Shown here piece after piece: positions 1 through 7,384 of a stretch of 41,505 bases of DNA. Location: positions 1 to 41,505 of the forward strand of contig JAEDJL010000017.1 in the NCBI GenBank assembly GCA_016296345.1, written 5' to 3'. The notes under the pieces were generated by a model that saw nothing but the letters and a program-made list of their open reading frames with translations, had not been told where the DNA came from and made no database searches. Position numbers and translations under genes: made by a program. This DNA comes from Bacteroidales bacterium. GTDB lineage: Bacteria > Bacteroidota > Bacteroidia > Bacteroidales > P3. Position 1 is the stretch's first letter. Each line of letters begins with the position of its first letter.

Positions 1-930
1 GCAGAAACCGAATACCAATTCAAGGCATTCGCAACAACAGCAAGCGGAACAGTTGAGGGAACAACAATGACCTTCACCACAACCGCAGCTCCTGTTACCC
101 AACCTGTGGTAGCAACTCTTCCTGCAACAGGCGTAACTCACGAAGTTGCTACACTTAACGGAACAGTTGCAACAGGCACAGAGGCAATCACAGCTCAAGG
201 CTTCATGTATAAAGCAGTTGAGGCAGCCGATTGGACAACCATAGCAGCAACAGGTGAAACCATGAGTGCTACTCTTACCGACCTTACCGCCGAAACAGCT
301 TACGAATACAAAGTATTCGCAACCACAGCAAGCGGAACGGTAGAGGGAGCAGTCGTAAACTTCACCACACTTGCAGCACCTGCAACACAACCAACCGTTA
401 CAACACTTGATGCTACCGAAATAACACACGAGGCAGCAACACTTAACGGAACGATTGCAGCAGGCACAGAGGCTATCACAGCACAAGGCTTCATGTATAA
501 GAGCGTATTGGAGGCAGAATGGACAACAGTTGAAGCAGCAGGAACAACAATCACTGCAACAATCAGCGGTTTGACAGCAGAAACTCAATACGAATACAAA
601 GCCTTTGCAACCACCGCAAGCGGCACAGTTGAAGGAAACGTCGTTCTCTTCACCACTCTTGCAAACTCCGGCTTGAACTCAGTTGAGGGAGCAGTAGCAA
701 CAATGACCGTTTACCCTAACCCTGCAAGCGAGAGAGCAACAATCGCTGTAAGCGGAGTTGCAAGCGGAGCTAAGATAGTAGTAAGCGATATGCAAGGACG
801 AGTAATCCTAAGCGACAACATGGCTTCTGACACTTACGAATTGTCAGTTGATAACCTTGCAAGCGGAGTTTATTACATCAGAGTGATAGACGGAAACACA
901 ATTCACACACAAAAGTTGATTGTAAAGTAA
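1..930 (+). CDS. Secreted repeat protein with T9SS type A sorting domain (5' partial)
   Basis: The reading frame is open at the left edge; the ATG at 67 is an internal methionine. What remains is about 309 residues. It holds the end of one repeat and two full copies of a 96-residue module (288 bp) that resembles a fibronectin type III-like beta-sandwich, with recurring TLNGT, AQGFMYK, YEYK.FATTASGTVEG and FTTLA segments. The last ~75 residues form a T9SS C-terminal signal: VYPNP, then SGAKIVVSDMQGRV, then SGVYYIRV, ending QKLIVK. From family knowledge such proteins cross the outer membrane by T9SS and are anchored to the surface or released. The function of the modules is unknown; adhesion or a stalk role is only a guess. 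A strong terminator follows 28 bp after the stop. Confidence 0.85.
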   Translation, partial: AETEYQFKAFATTASGTVEGTTMTFTTTAAPVTQPVVATLPATGVTHEVATLNGTVATGTEAITAQGFMYKAVEAADWTTIAATGETMSATLTDLTAETAYEYKVFATTASGTVEGAVVNFTTLAAPATQPTVTTLDATEITHEAATLNGTIAAGTEAITAQGFMYKSVLEAEWTTVEAAGTTITATISGLTAETQYEYKAFATTASGTVEGNVVLFTTLANSGLNSVEGAVATMTVYPNPASERATIAVSGVASGAKIVVSDMQGRVILSDNMASDTYELSVDNLASGVYYIRVIDGNTIHTQKLIVK

Positions 931-957
931 GCAACAATCATAAAACACTTCAATCAA

Positions 958-989
958 GGGGCGGAACTTTCGAGTTTCGCCCCTTTTTT
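958..989 (+). terminator. Rho-independent terminator of the secreted repeat protein gene
   Basis: A 10-bp stem pairs 958-967 (GGGGCGGAAC) with 974-983 (GTTTCGCCCC) around a 6-nt loop and is followed by six T (984-989). It lies 28 bp downstream of the stop codon. Confidence 0.85.
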
Positions 990-1046
990 GTTCAGTTTCA
1001 AAAGGCATAATACCATATAAGTAGAACGCTTTTGCCTGAGGGTAAA

Positions 1047-1124
1047 ACCAAACGGCGATTTGCGAAAATAACTCGCCGTTTCAGTCGAGCAAAACGGCGA
1101 TTTATTTTGCCAAAACGGCGAGTT
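1047..1124. repeat. 21-bp phased palindrome array A (4 units)
   Basis: Four CGSCG cores start at 1052, 1073, 1094 and 1115, each exactly 21 bp apart. The orientations are ACGGCGA, TCGCCGT, ACGGCGA and ACGGCGA. One arm base has changed from the usual ACGGCGT, so these cores are less symmetric than in other arrays. Spacers are AT-rich (for example ATTTTGCC). The array lies between a terminator and the ATPase gene. The rest of 990-1290 shows nothing recognisable. Confidence 0.85.
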
Positions 1125-1289
1125 ATTCAGGGCGTTTTCAAGTAGTGCTTAAAAGCAATTCGGCTGGGGTTTCAATGGCTTGCCGATGCTCTGACGGATT
1201 GCCTCAAAACATCAATGCTGCTTGTGCAACGCAATTCAAAAAATGCGGCAAAAGAGCGAAACCAAGTCTCTGTTTTGCTTTGTCATATT

Positions 1290-1404
1290 CGGGAAAATGT
1301 GAAATTATACCCTCAAAATAGTGCGGAAAATGTGAAAAATCGGCTGTTTTAATGCCGGAAAGTGTGAAAATTTTGGCATTTTTAGCTCGGAAAATGTGAA
1401 AATT
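1290..1404 (+). promoter_or_regulatory. Four direct repeats upstream of the ATPase promoter (operator-like)
   Basis: The motif GGAAAATGTGAAA, with one variant base in copy 3 (GGAAAGTGTGAAA), starts at 1292, 1325, 1357 and 1389. Spacing is 33, 32 and 32 bp, about three helical turns. The last copy sits where the -33 region and spacer of the promoter at 1407 would be. This looks like a repeated binding site on one face of the helix; binding of a regulator is inference. Confidence 0.6.
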
Positions 1405-1406
1405 TG

Positions 1407-1414
1407 TATCTTTG
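1407..1414 (+). promoter_or_regulatory. Bacteroidota -7 box for the ATPase gene
   Basis: TATCTTTG matches TAnnTTTG and lies 22 bp before the ATG at 1437, so the leader is very short. No clear TTG -33 element is present; direct-repeat copy 4 (1388-1404) occupies that space. Confidence 0.7.
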
Positions 1415-1436
1415 CAACGTATAGTCAGTTGAAAAT

Positions 1437-2777
1437 ATGGGTAAAGTGCTAAGAAGAAAGATTGATACATATTTGTCAGAGTGGAAGAACAATCCCTCAA
1501 GAAAGCCTCTCATTGTAAAGGGCGCTCGTCAAATCGGGAAAACTCTGTCGATTGAACATTTTGCCAAGAGCAATTACAAGAGTGTAATTCAGATTAACTT
1601 TGTCGAACAACCAAAATACAAATCCATATTCAACGACGGCTTTGAGGTTGATGCGATTGTCAAAAATATATCCTTGCTCAATCCCGATTTTACCTTTATC
1701 GAGGGCAACACTCTCTTCTTTTTTGACGAGATGCAGGCGTGTTCTGACTGTGCAACGTCGTTAAAGTTTTTCAAACTTGACGGACGTTTTGACGTTATTT
1801 GCTCCGGCTCTCTTATGGGGCTGAATTATAGCGAGATTACTTCCAACAGCGTCGGCTACAAAGAAGACTACGAGATGTATTCCATGGATTTTGAGGAGTT
1901 CCTTTGGGCAAAGGGATATGACGAAGGCTTTGTTGATGAACTCTTTCGGCACATGAAGGAGGTGAAGCCGCTTTCGGACTTGCAAATGCAGGTAATGACC
2001 GACTTGTTTCGCGACTATGTTTCAATAGGAGGAATGCCCGAAGTGGTGAATACTTACATAACAAACAAGAATTTCAGTGGCACTCTCTCAATACAAAGAC
2101 AACTGCTCTCGGATTATCAAGAGGATATAACCAAGTATGCAGAAGGATTGGACAAAGCAAAAGTCAAGGCGGTATATAACCACATTTCCACATTCCTTGC
2201 CAAAGAGAACAAACGCTTTCAGGTTACCAAAATTGGCAAAAACGCCAGAAACAGAGACTATATCGGCTGTGTGGAATGGCTTGCCGATGCAGGGATTGTC
2301 AATGTGTGCTATTGCATGAACTATCCGGAACTTCCGCTCAAAGGAAACTACGACCATAAGCGTTACAAGCTCTACTTCAAAGACACAGGCTTGCTGATAG
2401 CCTCGCTTGACGAAGAATCACAAGAAGATTTGAGGGCAAACAAAAACCTGAATACCTACAAGGGTGCAATATATGAGAACATTGTGGGTGATATGCTCTC
2501 AAAGCAGGGCTATCAACTCTACTATTACAGCAGCGACAAGCCGAGTGTGGAGATGGATTTCTTTGTAAGAGATGCTGATTCTCTCATTCCGATAGAGGTG
2601 AAAACTGCCGACGGTGCAACAGCTTCTCTCAATAAATTGCTCAAAGGGGAGAAGTATCCCGACATTCGCCATGGAATTAAATTTTGTTTCAAGAACATAG
2701 GTTTCAATGGAAGCTTTTATACTTTTCCTTACTTCATGGCGTTCCTTTTGAAACGCTTCCTTATGCAAAGGATATGA
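1437..2777 (+). CDS. AAA-family ATPase with DUF4143 C-terminal domain
   Basis: The 446-residue protein has a P-loop GARQIGKT at residues 29-36, a Walker B segment FFFDEMQ (D97, E98) and a sensor-like VICSGS segment near 118-123. This matches the AAA_14 domain. The C-terminal part is DUF4143-like, with a nuclease-fold-like motif (EMDFFVRD, then PIEVKTAD) that resembles a PD-(D/E)XK core. These ATPases are common and multicopy in Bacteroidota. Their role is not established; links to mobile-element or toxin-antitoxin functions have been suggested only loosely. The ATG at 1437 fits the promoter at 1407 and the P-loop position. The gene converges with the U32 gene, leaving 24 bp between stops and no clear terminator. 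Confidence 0.85.
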   Translation: MGKVLRRKIDTYLSEWKNNPSRKPLIVKGARQIGKTLSIEHFAKSNYKSVIQINFVEQPKYKSIFNDGFEVDAIVKNISLLNPDFTFIEGNTLFFFDEMQACSDCATSLKFFKLDGRFDVICSGSLMGLNYSEITSNSVGYKEDYEMYSMDFEEFLWAKGYDEGFVDELFRHMKEVKPLSDLQMQVMTDLFRDYVSIGGMPEVVNTYITNKNFSGTLSIQRQLLSDYQEDITKYAEGLDKAKVKAVYNHISTFLAKENKRFQVTKIGKNARNRDYIGCVEWLADAGIVNVCYCMNYPELPLKGNYDHKRYKLYFKDTGLLIASLDEESQEDLRANKNLNTYKGAIYENIVGDMLSKQGYQLYYYSSDKPSVEMDFFVRDADSLIPIEVKTADGATASLNKLLKGEKYPDIRHGIKFCFKNIGFNGSFYTFPYFMAFLLKRFLMQRI

Positions 2778-2801
2778 CCATTTGACAAAATAAAGCGGCA
2801 A

Positions 2802-4637
2802 TTACTTGTCGTCTATGCTCCAAAGGCTCATTGTGCAGCTTGAACAATCGAACTCCAAGCGGTAAGTGTGTCGATTGTCTTTGAGAAACAGCCTGCTTTC
2901 AAAGCCTTTTGAGAGCTTGTCTCTTTGCAAGCATTGACCGAGATTGTATCTTATGCAGTTCTTTGACCTCATCAGTTCTGTTTCTCCTCTTATCGGTGAG
3001 GTCTCCAAGGCTTTCTGCTCTACGCTTACGCCCATCGAGCGATAGAACTCGTCGCTCAAAGAGTTGGAAATGTTCTCTCGGTAATCTGCCTTGTTGATTA
3101 TGTATTCCGAAGGCTTGCTCAGCTTTTGAGAATGGACGGCAGAGTTTTTTGAAAGCAGTTCTTCTTCCAATTTTTCGCAGCACTTGCGTCTCATTTCGGC
3201 AAGCACCGAATTGGGATAGAAGTATTTCTCTTTGCAATCGCAGACCAAGTCTGTCAGAACAAACACCGTCGAACCCAGTTTGCCGATTTGGTGTTTGAGA
3301 TTGTCGATATAGCCCTCTTGTTTGGAGCATATTTCGGGCGAAAAGTCCGTTTTGACGCTTGACTTTGCTCCGTTTTCGGCTTCAAAGCATAGTGTTCCTT
3401 TGCCAATGCGGGCAGTAATGCCTATTTTTCTTTTGTTTGCGTTTGAGCAGGTGAGCTTTTCAAACTCGGGGTCTTTGTTTCGGTAGAGCATTGTGCCTGC
3501 GGGAGGGTTTACTTTGCGGTTTGGACGAATGTAACTGCCCGACACCTCATTGACCAAGAAGCCTTCCGGATTGCCCTTTTGGTCAAAGAACAAAATGCCG
3601 TCCGAAGGGTGCAGAGTGTCTTTTGAGTTTATTCGGATAGTTCCGTTTTTGCATTCGACCACTCTGCCTATTGCTTTGCCGATGCTTTTTGTGAATGTTG
3701 TGTTTCCTGTTTTCTCGCCCTTGCCTTCAAGGTTAAAGATGGTAAACCCGCGATTGAAGCTCCTCGACACATCGGGAACGAAATTCAGAACGCTCTTTCC
3801 GTATGAAGAACGTGAGTATTGCTTGTTCTTTGAGCAGAAAGAGTTGAGCAGAGAGCTGTAATATGCCGTTACATTGCTGACATAGCCTGCGTCTTTGAGC
3901 CTTCCCTCAATTTTGAAGCTGACAACGCCTGCCTCAATCAGCTCTTCAATCTTTTCGGAGGCGTTAAAGTCCTTTGTACTCAGCAGATAGCTGTCCTTGA
4001 TGAGGGTTTCGCCCTTGTCATTGAGCAAATCGTAACGACTTCTGCACGATTGGCAACACTCTCCTCTGTTGGCACTTCGTCCGCTCTGGTAAAGGCTCAA
4101 ATAACACCTGCCGCTGAACGAACAACACAAAGCTCCGTGAACAAAAAACTCCAATTCCACATCGGGACAAGCTGCATGAATGTCTCTTATTTGCTCTATT
4201 GTCATTTCCCGAGCAAGAACCACCCTTTGAAAACCGAGCTTTTCAAACCATTTGACCTTCTCTTTGGTCGAGTTGTCTGCCTGTGTGGAGGCATGAAGCG
4301 TCATATTGCATTCGTTCATTTGCACATACGCCATGTCTTGAACGATTATTGCATCAACTCCTGCGACATATAAGTCTCTCACAGCTTCTTTTGCCTGCGA
4401 TATTTCCTCATCATATAATATAGTATTGAGAGTAACATACACCTTTACGCCGAAAAGGTGTGCATAACTGACCACTTGCATTATGTCTTGCAGCGAATTG
4501 CCTGCCGAAGCTCTTGCTCCGAACTTCTCAAAACCCATATAGACCGCATCAGCTCCCGCATTGATTGCTGCAAAAGCAACACTTTTGTCTCTTGCAGGGG
4601 CAAGCAGCTCCAATTTTGTTGTGCTTTGGGAGTTCAT
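2802..4637 (-). CDS. Peptidase U32 family protein (collagenase-like / RlhA-like)
   Basis: The protein is about 611 residues from the ATG at 4637. Near the N-terminus are LELLAPARDK and GADAVYMGFEKFGARASA, the TIM-barrel start of the U32 family. The U32 signature is complete: EFFVHGALCCSFSGRCYLS, followed by a Cys cluster (ECCQSC). A longer C-terminal region matches the two-part U32/DUF3656 architecture. Family members include RlhA (YdcP), which hydroxylates 23S rRNA C2501, and annotated collagenases; I cannot tell which applies. A TTG at 4655 is in frame but would overlap the upstream transporter gene, so the ATG, 4 bp after that gene's stop, is preferred. It is the last gene of the pdxJ transcription unit. 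Confidence 0.85.
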   Translation of the reverse strand: MNSQSTTKLELLAPARDKSVAFAAINAGADAVYMGFEKFGARASAGNSLQDIMQVVSYAHLFGVKVYVTLNTILYDEEISQAKEAVRDLYVAGVDAIIVQDMAYVQMNECNMTLHASTQADNSTKEKVKWFEKLGFQRVVLAREMTIEQIRDIHAACPDVELEFFVHGALCCSFSGRCYLSLYQSGRSANRGECCQSCRSRYDLLNDKGETLIKDSYLLSTKDFNASEKIEELIEAGVVSFKIEGRLKDAGYVSNVTAYYSSLLNSFCSKNKQYSRSSYGKSVLNFVPDVSRSFNRGFTIFNLEGKGEKTGNTTFTKSIGKAIGRVVECKNGTIRINSKDTLHPSDGILFFDQKGNPEGFLVNEVSGSYIRPNRKVNPPAGTMLYRNKDPEFEKLTCSNANKRKIGITARIGKGTLCFEAENGAKSSVKTDFSPEICSKQEGYIDNLKHQIGKLGSTVFVLTDLVCDCKEKYFYPNSVLAEMRRKCCEKLEEELLSKNSAVHSQKLSKPSEYIINKADYRENISNSLSDEFYRSMGVSVEQKALETSPIRGETELMRSKNCIRYNLGQCLQRDKLSKGFESRLFLKDNRHTYRLEFDCSSCTMSLWSIDDK

Positions 4638-4641
4638 CTTC

Positions 4642-6306
4642 CTACGACAATGCAATTATCATCAACACTTGTGCCGACAATACCCTGAGAAACATCGTCA
4701 AAGGATAGACTGCAGCATACGCAACCGAAGGAGCATCGTTCGGAGACTGCTCATTGGCAAACGCAAGTGCAGGAGGGTCGGTCGTACTGCCCGACAAAAG
4801 TCCGCAAAGCGTGAAGTAATCCATCTTCATCTTCATTCTGGCAAAAAGACCCACCAAAAGAAGTGGCACAATCGTGATTATAAGTCCGTAAACTATCCAG
4901 ATATATCCGCCGGAGGCTATGGAAGAAAAGAAATTTTCCCCTGCCGACAAACCAACTGCCGCAAGGAAAAGAGCAATACCTATTTCCCGTATCATCATAT
5001 TGGCAGAGGTTGTAGTGAAAGTAACAATTTTGTAATAAGGACCAAATCTTCCCATAAGGATTGCCACAATCAGTGGTCCGCCTGCAAGTCCGAGTTTTAC
5101 GCTTTGGGGCAAGAATGGAAACGCAATGGGAACAGAACCCAAGATAATTCCCAATACAATACCCAAAAATATGGGAATAAGGTTGGGAGAGTTCAATCTC
5201 TTCATCGAATTGCCCAACATGGCTGTAACTTTCTCCACATTGCTTTCTTCTCCGACCAAAGTAACTCTGTCGCCTGTTTGAAGTATCAAATCCTTTTCGG
5301 CAATCAGGTCTATACCGTTTCGATTTATTCTCGTGATTGTTACTTTGTACATCGTCCTTATGTTGAGAGAGCCAATCTTCTTGCCGTTCAGCTCTGCTTT
5401 TGTAACGACTGCACGTCTTGTAACGAGGGTGTGATTTGGCGTATCCCAGTCTTGTTCGCCCATTTGCACCTTCTTGCCTATCAGAATGCACACCGCTTCT
5501 TCGTTATCCTTGTTTGTAACCAATCGCAAGGTGTCTCCTTTTTGCAAAACGGTGCTGTCGTTTGCCACCTCCACAGTTCCGTCGGCGTGTCTGACCCTTG
5601 AAACCACCACCATGGTCTTAAAATTCCTTGTTACTTCGGACAGATGTTTGCCAATGACGCCTTGGTTTTCTATAAGGACGTTAAATTTTGCCATTTGGTT
5701 GTTTGCCTGTTCCTGCTCTTGCTTTGTGATTTCGTTTTCGGGCTTTATTTTGCATATCAGCCTGATAAGATACGGCACAAGTATGATTCCCAACACTCCC
5801 AAGGGGTAGGCAACCGCATAAGCCGAAGCTATGTTGTTATCGCCTGCCGAAGCAGAGTCGGCAAAGGTCTGTTCGGCAGCTCCGAGCGAAGGAGTATTGG
5901 TAACAGCTCCCGACATTACGCCCACCATTGTGCTTAAATCCTCATTGGTTACAAGATGTATCACATAGGTAACCCCTACCGACAAAACAACTGCCGCAAC
6001 TGCCAAAAGATTGAGCCTCAATCCGCCTTGCTTTAGGGAAGAGAAAAAGCCCGGACCAAGTTGCAGACCAATCGAATAGACAAAAAGTATCAATCCGAAG
6101 TCCTTTACAAAACTCGAAATGAGGGGATTGATTTGTAAACCGAAGTGTCCGAGAACTATTCCGACAAACAAAATCCACGTTATTCCCAAGCTGATTCCGA
6201 ATATTTTGACTTTGCCGAGAATGATGCCCAATGTGATTGTGAAAGCGACCAAAACGATTGACGAAGCAACGGAATTGCCGAAAATTAAATCATAAAACCA
6301 ACTCAT
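4642..6306 (-). CDS. Putative AspT/YidE-family transporter with two TrkA-C domains
   Basis: The 554-residue protein has two hydrophobic halves of about five membrane segments (residues ~1-180 and ~370-554). Between them lie two RCK_C (TrkA-C) domains, seen as GVIGKHLSEV..LQKGDTLRLV and AELNGKKIGSLN..LQTGDRVTLVG. This is the layout of the aspartate:alanine exchanger family and of E. coli YidE and YbjL. Each half carries a SG..T..P.L motif (MSGAVTNTPSLGAAEQ, LLSGSTTDPPALAFA), typical of internally duplicated carriers. The substrate is unknown. It sits between pdxJ (40 bp gap) and the U32 gene (4 bp gap), so the three are probably co-transcribed. Confidence 0.85.
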   Translation of the reverse strand: MSWFYDLIFGNSVASSIVLVAFTITLGIILGKVKIFGISLGITWILFVGIVLGHFGLQINPLISSFVKDFGLILFVYSIGLQLGPGFFSSLKQGGLRLNLLAVAAVVLSVGVTYVIHLVTNEDLSTMVGVMSGAVTNTPSLGAAEQTFADSASAGDNNIASAYAVAYPLGVLGIILVPYLIRLICKIKPENEITKQEQEQANNQMAKFNVLIENQGVIGKHLSEVTRNFKTMVVVSRVRHADGTVEVANDSTVLQKGDTLRLVTNKDNEEAVCILIGKKVQMGEQDWDTPNHTLVTRRAVVTKAELNGKKIGSLNIRTMYKVTITRINRNGIDLIAEKDLILQTGDRVTLVGEESNVEKVTAMLGNSMKRLNSPNLIPIFLGIVLGIILGSVPIAFPFLPQSVKLGLAGGPLIVAILMGRFGPYYKIVTFTTTSANMMIREIGIALFLAAVGLSAGENFFSSIASGGYIWIVYGLIITIVPLLLVGLFARMKMKMDYFTLCGLLSGSTTDPPALAFANEQSPNDAPSVAYAAVYPLTMFLRVLSAQVLMIIALS

Positions 6307-6346
6307 AAGACTTGCGATAAAGAAATTAGAACCAAGTTTGCAGCAA

Positions 6347-7057
6347 TCACAACAGCAATCGCTTGTACATTTGTATTGTGTTTTCCATTCCGAAATAAAG
6401 AGCGTCGCTAATCAAAGCATGACCTATCGACACTTCTTGAAGATTGGGTATCATGCGGTTGAAGTATTGCAGATTTTCGAGGCTCAAATCGTGTCCTGCA
6501 TTAAGCCCCAAGCCTACTTCGTCGGCTTTTCGAGCAGCCACAACGAACTTTTCTATTGCCTTTTCTTTGTTTTGAGCATAGTTTGCCGCATAACTCTCGG
6601 TATAAAGCTCCACTCTGTCGGCTCCGCAACGCTTTGCACCCTCAACCATTCGGCAATCGGCCTCCACAAAGACCGATACACGACACACAGGCTTCAATTC
6701 GGCAATGATTTTCTTCAATTCCTCTTCTCTTTCGACCGTGTCCCAGCCTGCATTTGAGGTAAGAACATCGGGAGCATCGGGAACGAGTGTAACCTGTGCA
6801 GGTTTTATTTCTTTGATAAGTGAAATAAAGTTGCTGCAAGGGAAACCCTCGATGTTGAACTCTGTTGTCAGCACACCTTTGAGGTCTCTCACATCTTTAT
6901 ATCTTATATGCCTTTGGTCGGGACGGGGGTGTACGGTTATGCCTTCTGCACCAAATTTTTCACAATCCACAGCCATTTTAATCACATCGGGAACGTTTCC
7001 TCCGCGAGCGTTTCTTATTGTAGCTATCTTGTTGATATTAACGCTTAATCTTGTCAT
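6347..7057 (-). CDS. pdxJ: Pyridoxine 5'-phosphate synthase
   Basis: PdxJ condenses 1-deoxyxylulose 5-phosphate with 3-amino-2-oxopropyl phosphate to form pyridoxine 5'-phosphate, in the cytoplasm. The 236-residue protein starts TRLSVNINKIATIRNARGG and has EGITVHPRPDQRHI, the Glu region VTLVPD, FVEAD, RVELYTE and GLNAGHDL. These are all typical PdxJ segments, and the length is normal. The frame is open further upstream, but the ATG at 7057 matches the family start and lies about 45 bp after a good promoter. It heads the pdxJ-transporter-U32 unit. Confidence 0.95.
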   Translation of the reverse strand: MTRLSVNINKIATIRNARGGNVPDVIKMAVDCEKFGAEGITVHPRPDQRHIRYKDVRDLKGVLTTEFNIEGFPCSNFISLIKEIKPAQVTLVPDAPDVLTSNAGWDTVEREEELKKIIAELKPVCRVSVFVEADCRMVEGAKRCGADRVELYTESYAANYAQNKEKAIEKFVVAARKADEVGLGLNAGHDLSLENLQYFNRMIPNLQEVSIGHALISDALYFGMENTIQMYKRLLL

Positions 7058-7102
7058 TGTTTGCAATATGTCTTTGTCCTGAAAATTAGAATTTACAGCC
7101 TG

Positions 7103-7133
7103 CAAAATTACAACCAAAATCCCTATTGCACAA
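7103..7133 (-). promoter_or_regulatory. Bacteroidota promoter for pdxJ
   Basis: On the minus strand, TAATTTTG (7110-7103) matches the -7 consensus TAnnTTTG. TTG (7133-7131) lies 20 bp upstream as the -33 element. Confidence 0.7.
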
Positions 7134-7215
7134 GTACCAAACACATTTTCACCAATAGGGTTTTGTCAAGCCTTGTTCAAGTGGTGATTTTTAGCCTTTT
7201 GCACTCTCTTGAAAC

Positions 7216-7292
7216 GAAACGGCGTTTTGGCGAAATAAAACGCCGTTTTGTTCTGCTGAAACGCCGTTTTGGAAAAATGAAACGGCGTTTTG
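7216..7292. repeat. 21-bp phased palindrome array B (4 units)
   Basis: Cores start at 7219 (ACGGCGT), 7240 (ACGCCGT), 7261 (ACGCCGT) and 7282 (ACGGCGT), with exact 21-bp spacing and order + - - +. Each core sits in an AAAACGSCGTTTT palindrome. The array lies between the divergent pdxJ and ileS promoters, so it is not a terminator of either gene. A degenerate half-core follows at 7320, out of phase. Confidence 0.9.
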
Positions 7293-7333
7293 ATTTTTGC
7301 CCTTTGAAATTTCAGTAAAACGGCTTTTTTTTA

Positions 7334-7341
7334 TACTTTTG
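7334..7341 (+). promoter_or_regulatory. Bacteroidota -7 box for ileS
   Basis: TACTTTTG matches TAnnTTTG and lies 43 bp before the ileS ATG, directly downstream of array B. No good -33 TTG was found at the expected distance. Confidence 0.6.
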
Positions 7342-7384
7342 CAAGTTGGTTTATTAACTATCGAAAATTCAATAATATCACAAT

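Noticed and set aside
4638..4655. TTG start for the U32 gene
   Set aside because: It would overlap the transporter gene and add six residues not seen at the family start; the ATG at 4637 is simpler.
4561..5601. Long open frame antisense to the transporter gene (346 codons)
   Set aside because: It is a shadow of a well-supported transporter gene, low in hydrophobic or domain features and rich in Cys/His/Arg as expected for an antisense frame.
7216..7292. CRISPR-like array (regular repeats with spacers), also at the other array loci
   Set aside because: The spacers are only 8-9 bp, the repeats are 13-bp palindromes that flip orientation within an array, and no cas gene is present.
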